DNA of 64,000 nt from Streptococcus cuniculi (GCF_004570575.1 NZ_SPPD01000009.1:1-64000), one strand, 5' to 3'. Positions 28,943 through 38,258 are shown, counted from the stretch's first letter. Translations and numbers: made by a program. The notes: generated by a model not told the origin, from the letters alone.

Positions 28943-29830
28943 CTATCTCTCTTTTTTGCTGCTATACTTCTCCAACAGTTTCATCCGAAATTCCAACTCC
29001 TTGTATTTCGTAACATCACCACTGCGTAGCGCCGCATCTCGGTTCAACTGTAAACGCCATTTATATGCAGCTACCTCTCTTGAAATATCCCAGCCCAGCA
29101 AACTCAACACTTCCAAACGTTCCGCGACTGGAGTAGCAGAAAAAATCGTTGCCTGATCTGCAACCTGTGTCATACTCCCTTCATTGACACGATAGAGGTA
29201 ACTGGAACGATGCATATAAGCAATCTTATCCGCCATGAGATACAGCTTCCATGTTGTAAAATCATCGTCAGCCCATGTATCCGTCGGGTATAAAACCGTT
29301 TCAAACAAGTCTTTCTTATACATCTTCCCCCACGGAACCGTAAAGCACAAGCTAAGATTATGCCCATGACCATACTGGAAGGCAAACCATTCCTCTGGTG
29401 TATAGACTGCTTCATAGTAGTCTTGCTCTGTAATATGAAGATTGTAGCGTCCTGTCCCTTCATCGTATTGCGTGAAATTCGCGACCGCTACGTCACTACC
29501 TGTGCGCTGCAACAAGCCATACAAATCCTCGATATGATTCGGGTCAATCCAGTCATCACTATCTACAAAGACCAGATAGTCTCCTGTCGCCATAGCAAGC
29601 GCACTATTTCTTGCCGCACCAATTCCGCCATTTTCTTTCTTGTGAAGAACCCGAATCCGCGAATCTTTTACACGGAGTTGCTCCACAATCAGCGCAGTCC
29701 TGTCTGTTGAACCGTCGTTGATCAGCAGAATCTCTATCTCCTGATAAGTCTGCTTCAAGATGCTCTCCACACAATTTGCCACATACTTTTCCCCGTTATA
29801 AACGGGGACAATCACACTAATCGTTGCCAT
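28943..29830 (-). CDS. GT2-family glycosyltransferase (SRR glycan extension)
   Basis: 295 residues, paralogous to the gene at 25336-26214 along its full length ([34 protein letters not shown], then [14 protein letters not shown] vs TVPWCKLYKASLFE). First gene of the four-gene glycosyltransferase unit. A -10/-35 pair upstream is not convincing. The metal-binding DSDD is intact, so it is likely active with unknown donor. Confidence 0.88.
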   Translation of the reverse strand: MATISVIVPVYNGEKYVANCVESILKQTYQEIEILLINDGSTDRTALIVEQLRVKDSRIRVLHKKENGGIGAARNSALAMATGDYLVFVDSDDWIDPNHIEDLYGLLQRTGSDVAVANFTQYDEGTGRYNLHITEQDYYEAVYTPEEWFAFQYGHGHNLSLCFTVPWGKMYKKDLFETVLYPTDTWADDDFTTWKLYLMADKIAYMHRSSYLYRVNEGSMTQVADQATIFSATPVAERLEVLSLLGWDISREVAAYKWRLQLNRDAALRSGDVTKYKELEFRMKLLEKYSSKKER

Positions 29831-30231
29831 ACTCTTTTTTACCCTACCTCTATTTTGTCATTTTCTGCTCAAAGAAAACGGATTTTACTACTTACAGCTC
29901 TACTATTAAGTAAGCCCACTTCTTTCGACCCTCTTCCCATGTCAAACACCAACAAAATGATTCTGTTAATAGTTGCTACTGATAAACTATCATATACAAT
30001 TATGAATCATAACACACACCTTTCGATTTTTCAAACAATTTCACAAGGCTTACTAGAAAAATAGAGGAACAAGTCTCCAAATGAACTCATATACCCACAT
30101 AACAAAAACGCTAACATCGGGCTAGAACCTCGCTGTTAGCGTTTTTCATTTGAATGAATCTATTGACCAAAGAAAGCACAACAGCACCATGAGAGATGAC
30201 AAGCTACGCTCAATGGCTCCTCATTTGCCAT
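29831..30231. other. Gap between the island and trmB
   Basis: AT-rich and without a supported gene. It holds the trmB-side terminator at 30104-30147 and presumably the promoter of the glycosyltransferase unit; I cannot define its -35/-10. Confidence 0.6.
30104..30147. terminator. Bidirectional terminator downstream of trmB
   Basis: AAAAACGCTAAC ... GTTAGCGTTTTT hairpin with A/T tracts on both sides. It ends the ccrZ-trmB transcript about 85 bp after the trmB stop. Confidence 0.85.
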
Positions 30232-30867
30232 TTAAAACACCGCTTCTACTCGGTAAATAACTTGCCCCTTATTGGAGAACTTTTCTTCGTACTCGGTCAT
30301 GATATTTCCCTCCATATCGCTAGCATGTAAGTCTAGCCAGACACCGTTTAGGGTCATGCCATACTGAGAAAAGCTAACAAGGCTGTATTCAAATAATCCA
30401 CGATTGTCGGTCTTGAAATGAATTTCGCCCTTTTCTGGCAAGATTTCTTTGTAGGTATCCAAAAAGCGCTTGTAGGTCAAGCGACGTTTCTCATGGCGTT
30501 TTTTGGGCCAAGGATCTGAGAAATTCAGATAAAGACGATCAATTTCTGCTGGTGCAAAATAATTGGTCAGACTAGATCCGTCTACTTGCAAGAGCTTGAT
30601 ATTGGGTAGCCCTATCTCGACCACACGATCCAAGGCATAGCTCAAGACTGTCATCTGGATGTCAATCCCGATATAGTTGATGTCAGGATTTTGAGCCGCC
30701 ATTCCTGTAATGAATCGTCCCTTTCCAGAACCCACTTCGATATGAATGGGATGATTATTTCCAAAAATGCTGGCCCACTTGCCTTTACACTCCTCAGGAG
30801 TCAAGATGACATACTGAGGATATGCTGCTAGCATATCGCTAGCTCCTTTACGATTTCTTACTCTCAT
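30232..30867 (-). CDS. trmB: tRNA (guanine-N7-)-methyltransferase
   Basis: 211 residues. SAM-binding [10 protein letters not shown] (about 43-52), IGIDIQ, and the TrmB signature [14 protein letters not shown] (about 117-130) and [12 protein letters not shown]. It forms m7G46 in tRNA. Its ATG overlaps the ccrZ stop (4 bp). In pneumococcus trmB is followed by rimP; here the accessory-Sec island lies between. Confidence 0.97.
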   Translation of the reverse strand: MRVRNRKGASDMLAAYPQYVILTPEECKGKWASIFGNNHPIHIEVGSGKGRFITGMAAQNPDINYIGIDIQMTVLSYALDRVVEIGLPNIKLLQVDGSSLTNYFAPAEIDRLYLNFSDPWPKKRHEKRRLTYKRFLDTYKEILPEKGEIHFKTDNRGLFEYSLVSFSQYGMTLNGVWLDLHASDMEGNIMTEYEEKFSNKGQVIYRVEAVF

Positions 30868-31658
30868 ACTTCCTTGTAATAGCTCTTACGGAAATACCGC
30901 AAGGCGTAAATTTCTTTATTCGCTGCTTCCATGTCATAGCTTTCGACATGCTTTGCAATCTGGTTGAGATAGCCTAGCTGCCCATACCAGTAAATCTTGT
31001 TTAACACAGTTTGGTTGTATTTATACCCATAGCTTCGCAGCCATTCTTCCCAAGATTGTCTTGAAATGTAGTGGGTCAAGAGATAAGCCACATCAAGCAT
31101 CCGATCTGTTACACAAGCTGTCTCCCAGTCTGTCAGATAAATCAAGCCACTGGTCGTCTCGACCCAGTTGGTATGGTGTAAATCACCGTGGACAAAGGTC
31201 GCCACATCCTTACGGAAAGTTGGCAAATGATTCAACAAGTCACTACAAACCGACTGAAGATAGCTGTTTTTAGCAAGGCGAGCTGGGGCTTCTTGCTGCC
31301 ACTTGCGAACCAAATCTTGGGGCTCTTGATAGGTATAATTGAGCTGCAAGGCTTGGTTGAGCAACATTTTCGAATAGTGCATCCGCACCAAAATCTGCTG
31401 CACCTGCTTGCCCCCCATCTCAGAGCGGGTCAGGGTATGACCATTCAACCATTCCTGCTCAACACGTTGACCGACCCCCACCTCGCGATTGGCTGCTAAG
31501 ACTGGAGGGGTAATCTGTTCATGCGCCAAGGCTGACACAATCGGCGGCATTTCATATTTGACAAAAACAGGCGTTCCGTCTGTTCGCATGCCCTTAAATG
31601 CTTTCCCACTATTTCCTGCGATCGATTGCAGACGAAGTCCGCTTGTATCAAATTGCAT
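30864..31658 (-). CDS. ccrZ: CcrZ, cell-cycle regulator kinase
   Basis: 264 residues, APH/choline-kinase-like fold. [11 protein letters not shown] (catalytic loop, HGD, about 178-188) and [12 protein letters not shown] (metal-binding D, about 195-206) are intact. The gene adjacent to trmB in streptococci is CcrZ, which couples DNA replication initiation to division and phosphorylates ribose-type nucleosides. Start [27 protein letters not shown]. The assignment relies on conserved neighbourhood plus kinase motifs. Confidence 0.88.
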   Translation of the reverse strand: MQFDTSGLRLQSIAGNSGKAFKGMRTDGTPVFVKYEMPPIVSALAHEQITPPVLAANREVGVGQRVEQEWLNGHTLTRSEMGGKQVQQILVRMHYSKMLLNQALQLNYTYQEPQDLVRKWQQEAPARLAKNSYLQSVCSDLLNHLPTFRKDVATFVHGDLHHTNWVETTSGLIYLTDWETACVTDRMLDVAYLLTHYISRQSWEEWLRSYGYKYNQTVLNKIYWYGQLGYLNQIAKHVESYDMEAANKEIYALRYFRKSYYKEV

Positions 31659-31708
31659 GCCAGTTCTCCTTTGAAAAATTCCTTACTATTTTACTAGTTT
31701 TCATCCCA

Positions 31709-32752
31709 TTAGTCAATCAATTTTTTTGATTTCAGACTGAGATAGAGATGGGCCAAAAAAATCCCCGCTCCCACTAGCAAGGCAAGGTATACCTTATCTT
31801 GTAAAGCCAGCAACCCCACCAGCAATTGGGAAGTAAGAACAAAATAGATGATGATTTGTACTACGCGCTTAAAACTGACTACTTTATCCCGCTGACTTAG
31901 AGGATACAGACGAGTTAGGTACTGGTAATCATAGGCATGGTAGAGGGACAGTAACTGAAAGAGCAAGAGGTAGTCAAACAAGACTGCTAGGCCTACTCCA
32001 AGCCAAGATTCCGCAATTAGGAGAAGACTTGCCACACTCAAAGCCAGTAAGCGAAGAATAAGGCCAAAAAGATCCCCCGAACGGAGAAAGCTGCGGAGAA
32101 ATAAATAGTCCCAAGTCCTCTCCTGCCTTTTTTTGACAAAGTTCAACACAAAATCCAGATACTTGCGGCGCTTGACATCACTGCTGATGCCCTCTACATG
32201 GGTAAAGAGCGAGTAAAACCTCAAGATTCCTTGCTGACGCTTGGCTTCATACTGCACCGCCCTGTCCCAGTCCAGCTTTCCTTGGATGACAAAGCGGGTC
32301 TGAAAGACGAGCCAAGCATACTTTCCCATAGATAAGACCACGAGATAGACTCCAAAAACGAGAAGTGACCAGCCTAGTTTCAGATAGAGGGGGAATAACA
32401 AGACCTGCACCACCAGCTGCACGATTCCCCAGAGCAAAATCGCACGCAGGCGAGCTGCCTGAACCAATCCAAGAACCTCAGCCTCTTTCGGCAGGAGAAA
32501 GACACGGTCTGCTGCTTCCAGATAAGTGGCTATCCGTCCAGTAAACAATATCAAGACCGTCACAACTACCAATAATAGGTAGACAATCCAAGGATTTGCT
32601 GGAAAATGCTCCAAGAGCTGGCGATATTGTAGGGCTAAAAAACCGAGCAGAACCATTAAAACAAGGACAAAATGGTCATTTAACACATAGCGGAGATACT
32701 TGAGACAGCGCTGGGTAAAGGCTAGCCTACGCTCCTGAAACAGTCCTGTCAT
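31709..32752 (-). CDS. ecsB: ABC transporter permease EcsB
   Basis: 347 residues with paired hydrophobic segments throughout (for example 28-80, 95-145, 235-275, 295-340). EcsB is the membrane half of the Ecs exporter, linked to protease and peptide-pheromone functions in Firmicutes. Overlaps ecsA by 4 bp. Confidence 0.9.
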   Translation of the reverse strand: MTGLFQERRLAFTQRCLKYLRYVLNDHFVLVLMVLLGFLALQYRQLLEHFPANPWIVYLLLVVVTVLILFTGRIATYLEAADRVFLLPKEAEVLGLVQAARLRAILLWGIVQLVVQVLLFPLYLKLGWSLLVFGVYLVVLSMGKYAWLVFQTRFVIQGKLDWDRAVQYEAKRQQGILRFYSLFTHVEGISSDVKRRKYLDFVLNFVKKRQERTWDYLFLRSFLRSGDLFGLILRLLALSVASLLLIAESWLGVGLAVLFDYLLLFQLLSLYHAYDYQYLTRLYPLSQRDKVVSFKRVVQIIIYFVLTSQLLVGLLALQDKVYLALLVGAGIFLAHLYLSLKSKKLID

Positions 32753-33483
32753 TCCTTTACTCCTTCTTTGGTCAGAGAAAGGTAGAGTTCATTCAAGCTA
32801 GCCTGTTTACGACCAAACACTGCCTGTAATTCTGCTAAGTTGCCCTCAGCCCGTACTTGACCTTGATGTAAGATGACAAAGCGGTCACACATTTTTTCAG
32901 CCGAGTCCAGAACATGGGTCGACATCAAGATTGATGTTCCCTTTTCTTTTTCTTCCTCCAACAAACGAATCAAATCATCAATTGCTACTGGATCTAGCCC
33001 CAAAAAGGGCTCATCGACAATCAGCAAACTCGGATTGACCATAAAGGCACAAATAATCATGACTTTCTGTTTCATCCCTTTTGAAAAATGCACGGGAAAC
33101 CAGTCCAATTTCTCGTCCAAACGGAAAATCTTGAGCAACTTTTCTGCTCGGACAAAAGCCTGTTCCCAGTCCAAGTCATAGGCCATGGCTACCACCTCTA
33201 AATGCTCTTTTAAGGTCAATTCTTCATAGAGGATCGGCGTCTCAGGAATAAAGCCGATTTTTTTGCGATAGCCCTGCGGATTGGTCTGCAAACTTTCTCC
33301 GTCAATTAAAATCTGTCCCTGATACGGCGACAACAAGCCAATGATTTCTTTAATCGTTGTTGATTTTCCTGCACCATTTAATCCAATCAAGCCGACCAAT
33401 TCACCGTCTGCTACTTGAAAGGAAACATCTTTCAAAACAGGGATATGGACATAGCCACCTGTGACATTTTTTACTTCTAACAT
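32749..33483 (-). CDS. ecsA: ABC transporter ATP-binding protein EcsA
   Basis: 244 residues with Walker A GLNGAGKST (about 37-45), signature FSKGMKQKV (about 138), Walker B LLIVDEPFLGLD and switch His in MSTHVLD. Partner of EcsB. Divergently transcribed from hit; the 62-bp gap between them has overlapping AT-rich -10 elements (GTTATAATAAG). Confidence 0.93.
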   Translation of the reverse strand: MLEVKNVTGGYVHIPVLKDVSFQVADGELVGLIGLNGAGKSTTIKEIIGLLSPYQGQILIDGESLQTNPQGYRKKIGFIPETPILYEELTLKEHLEVVAMAYDLDWEQAFVRAEKLLKIFRLDEKLDWFPVHFSKGMKQKVMIICAFMVNPSLLIVDEPFLGLDPVAIDDLIRLLEEEKEKGTSILMSTHVLDSAEKMCDRFVILHQGQVRAEGNLAELQAVFGRKQASLNELYLSLTKEGVKE

Positions 33484-33545
33484 ACATTTTTCCCTACAAT
33501 TTGATATACTTATTATAACAGAATTTTAAAAAAGAGGTTTGCTTT

Positions 33546-33962
33546 ATGTCAGATTGTATTTTTTGTAGCATTGTTGCTGGAGATATTCCCTCATCTATCG
33601 TCTACGAAGATGATCAGATTCTTGCTTTTTTAGATATCACTCAGGTCACAAAGGGGCATACCCTAGTCGTTCCCAAAGAACACTTCCGAAACCTTCTGGA
33701 AATGAATGAGGTGGCAAGCGCAGCACTATTTGCCAAAATCCCCGTCATCGCTCAGCACTTAAAAGAGCAGCTCGGAGCAAGCGGGGTCAATCTAATCAGC
33801 AACATGGAAGCAAGCGCAGGACAGACCGTTTTTCACACCCATGTCCACCTCTTACCCCGCTTTGACGACAAAGACGGACTACACATTTCCTTTGATGCCA
33901 ACGAGCCTGATTTCCCAGCCTTGGCGCAACTTGCAGACCAATTACGGATGGAGACAAAATGA
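33546..33962 (+). CDS. hit: HIT-family nucleotide hydrolase
   Basis: 138 residues. The histidine triad is HTHVHLLPR (about 97-105), with N-terminal CIFCSIVAGDIPSSIVYEDD typical of bacterial HIT proteins that hydrolyse dinucleotide or aminoacyl-AMP phosphoramidates. Its stop overlaps the next start (ATGA). RBS AGAGG. Confidence 0.95.
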   Translation: MSDCIFCSIVAGDIPSSIVYEDDQILAFLDITQVTKGHTLVVPKEHFRNLLEMNEVASAALFAKIPVIAQHLKEQLGASGVNLISNMEASAGQTVFHTHVHLLPRFDDKDGLHISFDANEPDFPALAQLADQLRMETK

Positions 33963-34249
33963 AACTATCACACCTCATCGCAGCTGGAACAGCTGCCACA
34001 ATCGCCTACCTAGCCGTTAAAAACCGTGACAAAATCGTGACAGAAACGACTGAAACCATGGACATCATCCACCGCATGCAGGATAGCTATCAGAATATCC
34101 AAGACCAGCTTGCCTTTATCCAAGGCTACCAAGCGCCACTCCAAGAAATGGCTGACGACCTCCAACGCAAACTACGGGTCTACCAGCAATCAATTGCTGG
34201 CAACTTGAATGAAATTCAAAAGATACAAGCGAAATACCAAGAAAACTAA
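33959..34249 (+). CDS. Small conserved hypothetical, N-terminal hydrophobic helix plus coiled coil
   Basis: 96 residues, translationally coupled to hit. Residues 3-18 are hydrophobic (LSHLIAAGTAATIAYLAV). The rest is Gln/Glu-rich helical (about 35-95), suggestive of a membrane-tethered coiled coil. Streptococci commonly carry such a gene after hit; function unknown. Confidence 0.75.
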   Translation: MKLSHLIAAGTAATIAYLAVKNRDKIVTETTETMDIIHRMQDSYQNIQDQLAFIQGYQAPLQEMADDLQRKLRVYQQSIAGNLNEIQKIQAKYQEN

Positions 34250-34277
34250 AAACCAAGCCCAGTGGGCTTGGTTTTTA
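34248..34277. terminator. Bidirectional terminator between hit unit and brpA
   Basis: AAAAACCAAGCCCA/TGGGCTTGGTTTTT, flanked by A and T runs. It serves two convergent units. Confidence 0.9.
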
Positions 34278-35381
34278 TTGCGGAGCATCAAATCCAGCTC
34301 CAGCAGTCGAATTTGCTTCCCCTACTGAGCTAGTAATGCCCGGTAGTCCTGTATAGGCGTTAATCACCGAAATCGGTGTAGCACCACTAGATACTCTCAC
34401 ATTGGTTTTCAACTCTGTCGCGATTGGTAAACCAAGGGAGTTTTTGATGACGTTTTGGATTTCAAGCAATTCTTCACTAGTCGGAATCTGGTAATATAGT
34501 CCATCCACCATCTGGCCCTCACCAACCAATTGGTGGGTTTCAATTGTCTTCAAGGAATCTTTATAGCCTAGAAGGGCAGGGAAAGAAGCCGGCGTAATCG
34601 ACACGTTCGTGCGCATATTATTTGAAATGGCATCTAAAATCGGTTTATACTGCGTAATTCCATCCAGCTGAAGTAGTTTTTTAACCATGGCTTGAATGAC
34701 TTCACGCTGACGCTTTTGACGGCCAATATCTCCTTCTGGATCATCGTAGCGCATCCGAGAATAGACCAAGGCTTGATTTCCATTGACGTGTTGCTCTCCG
34801 GGGTCAACAACTGCTGTATAGGCTGGCTCATACTCGCTGATGGAAATCGGAAAACCGAGGGTATTATTCACAGTAATTCCACCAATCGCATCAACCAATT
34901 CAATCAACCCGTCCATGTTGATTTCGACATAGCGATTGATATTGATGTCTAACATCTTCTCGACCGTTGCAATTGCCATCGGAGCCTGACCGTAACTGTA
35001 GGAATGGTTGAGCTTTTCAACCGTACCGCTGGACGTTCCATCTGCGTTTGCAACTTCAACCATAATATCACGCGTTAAACTAACCATGGTCGTTTTTTGG
35101 GTCTTGGGATTGACCGTCACCAAAATCATGGAGTCGCTCCGTCCCTCTTCCCAGTTTCCACCTCGGCTGGCCTGGTCCATATCAACCCCCATCAAGAGGA
35201 CTGTCAGAGGTTCTGTTGCTTCAATCACACGGTCCTCCTCTTGTCCTTCAATCGACTTATAGGTTTTGGAAAAACTGTCTGTTGAATAGTTCAATACCGT
35301 TGTAGCGTATAGTGCTCCAGCTCCAACTGTTAAGCCAACAATGGCTAAAGCCATGAGAAAAATCTTCTTACCAATACTCAT
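34275..35381 (-). CDS. brpA: LytR-CpsA-Psr family cell-wall glycopolymer ligase (BrpA-like)
   Basis: 368 residues. N-terminal transmembrane anchor (about 6-28), then the LCP core with SDSMILVTVNP (Asp), SLTRDIMVEV (Arg-Asp) and SRMRYDDPEGDIGRQKRQREV (Arg cluster), residues that bind polyprenyl pyrophosphate in this family. Attaches wall teichoic-acid-like or capsular polymers. The neighbourhood tsaE-GNAT-LCP-hit matches the brpA locus of S. mutans. Start overlaps the GNAT stop (ATGA). Confidence 0.88.
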   Translation of the reverse strand: MSIGKKIFLMALAIVGLTVGAGALYATTVLNYSTDSFSKTYKSIEGQEEDRVIEATEPLTVLLMGVDMDQASRGGNWEEGRSDSMILVTVNPKTQKTTMVSLTRDIMVEVANADGTSSGTVEKLNHSYSYGQAPMAIATVEKMLDININRYVEINMDGLIELVDAIGGITVNNTLGFPISISEYEPAYTAVVDPGEQHVNGNQALVYSRMRYDDPEGDIGRQKRQREVIQAMVKKLLQLDGITQYKPILDAISNNMRTNVSITPASFPALLGYKDSLKTIETHQLVGEGQMVDGLYYQIPTSEELLEIQNVIKNSLGLPIATELKTNVRVSSGATPISVINAYTGLPGITSSVGEANSTAGAGFDAPQ

Positions 35382-35911
35382 TTATCATCTATCAGCCTGC
35401 CCATATAGTAGAGGTCAAGCCATTCTCCTTCATCTGTTCTTGCACCTCGTGTTTGAGTGCCTTCAATTGCAAACCCTAGTTTCTGATACAAGGCAACCGC
35501 ACGGTCATTACGTACCTGAACCGTCAACTCCAGCCGCTTGATTAAGCCGGTTTCCCTTGCCCACTCAATCACTTCTTCTAACAAAATCCGTCCGATGCCA
35601 TGACCCCAATAGTCTTTTCGTACCGCGATAAAGACATTGCCAATATGGCTAATACGGTACTGCCTAGACGCACGAACGGTGACAGCTCCAATCACTTCTT
35701 CCCCACATAAGGCAAGGAGATGAAGTTGGTTTGAACTGCCAAGACTCTGTTCAAAAATAGAGGCTAGTTGTTCCGCTGTAAACTGAAACCCCGTTTCATC
35801 CATGACGAGAAAGTCGGTCTCTTTTGCTACCTGATTCATAAACTTAATGAAAGCAGCTGCGTGAGAGCCTTCTGCTTCTTCAAAGAAAATCTCTTTTTCA
35901 ACCTGCGCCAT
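35378..35911 (-). CDS. GNAT-family N-acetyltransferase
   Basis: 177 residues from an ATG with GAGGAG 7 bp upstream. The acetyl-CoA loop RKDYWGHGIGRILLEEV (about 100-116) and LELTVQVRNDRAVALYQKLGF (about 128-148) are typical. Substrate unknown. It overlaps tsaE by 14 bp and brpA by 4 bp, so the three are one transcription unit. Confidence 0.9.
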   Translation of the reverse strand: MAQVEKEIFFEEAEGSHAAAFIKFMNQVAKETDFLVMDETGFQFTAEQLASIFEQSLGSSNQLHLLALCGEEVIGAVTVRASRQYRISHIGNVFIAVRKDYWGHGIGRILLEEVIEWARETGLIKRLELTVQVRNDRAVALYQKLGFAIEGTQTRGARTDEGEWLDLYYMGRLIDDK

Positions 35912-36344
35912 GACCAATCTCCTCTACCAAGGCCTGACTGCGTTTTCCTTGTGGCTCAAGGATTAGCTTACGACCATCCTCTACTTTTTCAATGACAATT
36001 CGTAGAAAATCATCTAAAAGTGAGGCATCCAGAAGCTCTCCCCATTCAATCACCGTCACACCATCGCCATAGAGAAAGTCATCCAAATCAATCGAATCAA
36101 GGTCTTCCCCAATGCGATAAACATCTAAATGGTAGAGAGACAAGCGCCCCTCATACTCACGTACAATCGTATAGGTCGGGCTTTTAATCATCTGCTTAAT
36201 CTCAAGACCTTGGGCAATTCCCTTGGTCAGAGTGGTCTTTCCAGCTCCTAAGTCACCTGTCAATACCAGCACATCACCTGCTCGTAGCTTACAGCCAATC
36301 GCCTGCCCCAGCGCAATCAATTCTTCTTCATTATGACTATACAT
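35898..36344 (-). CDS. tsaE: tRNA threonylcarbamoyladenosine biosynthesis ATPase TsaE
   Basis: 148 residues from MYSHNEEEL, the start that matches the family. P-loop LTGDLGAGKTT (about 29-39), and the SPTYTIVREYEG and LYHLDVYRIG motifs. It supports TsaD/TsaB in t6A37 synthesis. A perfect -10 sits only 7 bp before this ATG, and there is no RBS, so the transcript is predicted to be leaderless. Upstream in-frame ATGs fall inside the promoter. Confidence 0.9.
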   Translation of the reverse strand: MYSHNEEELIALGQAIGCKLRAGDVLVLTGDLGAGKTTLTKGIAQGLEIKQMIKSPTYTIVREYEGRLSLYHLDVYRIGEDLDSIDLDDFLYGDGVTVIEWGELLDASLLDDFLRIVIEKVEDGRKLILEPQGKRSQALVEEIGHGAG

Positions 36345-36351
36345 GCTTTTC

Positions 36352-36380
36352 ATTATACCACAGTGATAGGGCTTTGTCAT
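36352..36380 (-). promoter_or_regulatory. tsaE promoter (leaderless)
   Basis: ATGACA (36375-36380), 17-bp spacer, extended -10 TGGTATAAT (TATAAT 36352-36357). The expected start point falls 1-2 bases from the tsaE ATG. Confidence 0.7.
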
Positions 36381-36382
36381 TC

Positions 36383-36408
36383 TATACTCGTTAAAAATCA
36401 ACTGCTCC
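36383..36408. repeat. BOX-like end fragment
   Basis: TATACTCGTTAAAAATCAAC matches the terminal segment of the BOX-like elements at 42857 and 61878. Only the end is left, abutting the tsaE -35. Confidence 0.55.
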
Positions 36409-36494
36409 TTTCATTTACTCCCCTTGCTAAACTTTAGTGCTACCTGCACTTTCATTGTCTAGTGAAACGTTGACTTACTAACATATGGATACAA

Positions 36495-36537
36495 ACAGAT
36501 GGGGTTGGATCTTTTTGACCCAACCCCATCTGTTTTA
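36495..36537. terminator. Terminator of the purine permease gene
   Basis: Long GATGGGGTTGGATC/GACCCAACCCCATC hairpin with flanking A/T-rich tails, about 16 bp after the permease stop. Confidence 0.8.
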
Positions 36538-36552
36538 GAAAGTACCTAATAA

Positions 36553-38013
36553 TTAAAGAATTGCCAAGATGATAAAGTTCAGAATGAACAAGGCTGTTGC
36601 ACCCCAGAGAATTGGGTGAATGTCTTTTGCCTTGCCCGTTGAGACTTTGACCAAGCAATAGAAAATGAAGGCTGCTGCAATTCCGTATGAGATAGAGAAA
36701 CATAGTGCCATGAAGAAGGCTGCAAAGAAAGCTGGGAGCGCATCTTCAAAGTTACTCCAATCCACATCAAGGAAAGAAGACACCATCATCACCCCAACAA
36801 TGATAAGGGCTGGAGCAGTTGCCGCTGCAGGTACAATACCGACAAATGGCAAGATGAGGATAGACAAGAGGAACAAGACAGCTGTCGTTACAGCAGTCAA
36901 ACCAGTCCGTCCACCTGCTGAAATTCCTGCGGCAGACTCGACATAAGTCGTTGTATTGGAAGTTCCAAAAATCGCACCGATTGACGTACCAATCGCATCA
37001 GCAAAGAGAGCTTTGTCCATTTTTGAATTAAAGCCTTTGCCATTTTCAAGGGCCGCTTCATCTTCTGCCGAGAAAATGCCTGTCTTACGACCTGTACCGA
37101 TGAAGGTTCCAAGTGTATCAAACGTATCAGACAAGCTGAAAGCAAAGATTGTCATCAAGACCAACGGCAAACGCTCTGTATTGCTAAAGAGTGAGGCCAT
37201 GCCACCAAAGGCTGCAAGGAAAGTTGTCCCTAATTCTGCAAAAGCACTTCCGATATGATTTTCTGCAAAATTAATAGAAGAAATGTCCACCACACCCGCT
37301 GGAATTCCTGCAAGGGTTGTTACCACAATCCCAATCAAGATACCACCACGTACATTTTTAATAACTAAGATAGCTGTCAAAATCAAGCCGAAGACGGTCA
37401 AGAGGACACTTGGGTCTGTAAAGGTTGAAATAGCTGGAACAACGCCACCACCTGCTAGGACTGAAAAGACGCCATTTGAGAAGGTATCTGCTGTTGCATC
37501 CGCAGGAGCCACGCCATTGACCGTGATAATGTCCGAACCAGATGTCAAGAAGGTAATCAAGTTTGCATTTTTAAAACCAAGATAGGCCACAAACACCCCG
37601 ATACCGCCACCGATAGCATGTTGCAAACTAACCGGAATCGCCTTTATGATACTCTTACGCACCTTTGTAACGGTAATAAAAATATTAAACAAACCGCAAA
37701 GGAAAACCATTGCCAAAGCTTCCTGCCAAGTAAAGCCTAGCCCGATAACAACTGTATAGGTAAAGAAAGCATTCAAGCCCATTCCTGGTGCTAAGGCATA
37801 GGGAACATTAGCAAACAATCCCATGATAAGAGTAGAGACGGTACTAGCAATAATCGTTGCTAAGAATACCGCCTGCGAAGGCATACCAGCCACACTCAAT
37901 ACGCTTGGGTTTACAAACAAAATGTATGACATGGCAAAAAATGTCGTCAATCCTGCCATGATTTCTGTCGAAACTGTCGTTCCATGTTCTTTCAGACCAA
38001 AAAACTTGTCCAT
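36553..38013 (-). CDS. NCS2-family purine (hypoxanthine/guanine) permease
   Basis: 486 residues, about 12-14 hydrophobic segments. The start MDKFFGLKEHGTTVSTEIMA and the NPSVLSVAGMP and APGMGLNAFFTYTVV motifs (about 35 and 73) belong to the AzgA/PbuG/PbuO subgroup, which imports hypoxanthine, guanine or adenine. No purine riboswitch is visible in the short leader. A possible PurR box lies upstream. Confidence 0.92.
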   Translation of the reverse strand: MDKFFGLKEHGTTVSTEIMAGLTTFFAMSYILFVNPSVLSVAGMPSQAVFLATIIASTVSTLIMGLFANVPYALAPGMGLNAFFTYTVVIGLGFTWQEALAMVFLCGLFNIFITVTKVRKSIIKAIPVSLQHAIGGGIGVFVAYLGFKNANLITFLTSGSDIITVNGVAPADATADTFSNGVFSVLAGGGVVPAISTFTDPSVLLTVFGLILTAILVIKNVRGGILIGIVVTTLAGIPAGVVDISSINFAENHIGSAFAELGTTFLAAFGGMASLFSNTERLPLVLMTIFAFSLSDTFDTLGTFIGTGRKTGIFSAEDEAALENGKGFNSKMDKALFADAIGTSIGAIFGTSNTTTYVESAAGISAGGRTGLTAVTTAVLFLLSILILPFVGIVPAAATAPALIIVGVMMVSSFLDVDWSNFEDALPAFFAAFFMALCFSISYGIAAAFIFYCLVKVSTGKAKDIHPILWGATALFILNFIILAIL

Positions 38014-38049
38014 TTTCCATTTTCTCCTTTATTTACGAACGATAAACAC

Positions 38050-38078
38050 ATTATAAACCAAAAACATTCCTTTTTCAA
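38050..38078 (-). promoter_or_regulatory. Promoter of the purine permease gene
   Basis: TTGAAA (38073-38078), 17-bp spacer, TATAAT (38050-38055). The leader is about 30 nt. About 50 bp upstream, CAACCGAATAATG (38128-38140) resembles a streptococcal PurBox (consensus AWWWCCGAACWWT) with mismatches. Confidence 0.7.
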
Positions 38079-38195
38079 GTGTAATATTCGCGAAATCGTT
38101 TTCTTTTTTGCAAAAAACAGCTTTGTCAACCGAATAATGTTTGGATTTTACAATTTTCAAGCTACATGCATAAAAGCGAATCCATTGACTATGTT

Positions 38196-38224
38196 TTGCC
38201 AGATGGGCTTTATTTTGCTATACT
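38196..38224 (+). promoter_or_regulatory. Promoter of the Cof-type HAD gene
   Basis: TTGCCA (38196-38201), 17-bp spacer, TATACT (38219-38224), 35 bp before the ATG. Confidence 0.7.
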
Positions 38225-38258
38225 GAGACATATTAGCTCTCAGAAAGGAGTTCCCTGT

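Noticed and set aside
29855..30064. 69-codon plus frame upstream of the GT unit
   Set aside because: No RBS, AT-rich low-complexity peptide, no recognisable family.
38013..38160. Purine riboswitch before the NCS2 permease
   Set aside because: The leader from the promoter to the ATG is only about 30 nt and has none of the conserved purine-aptamer loops.
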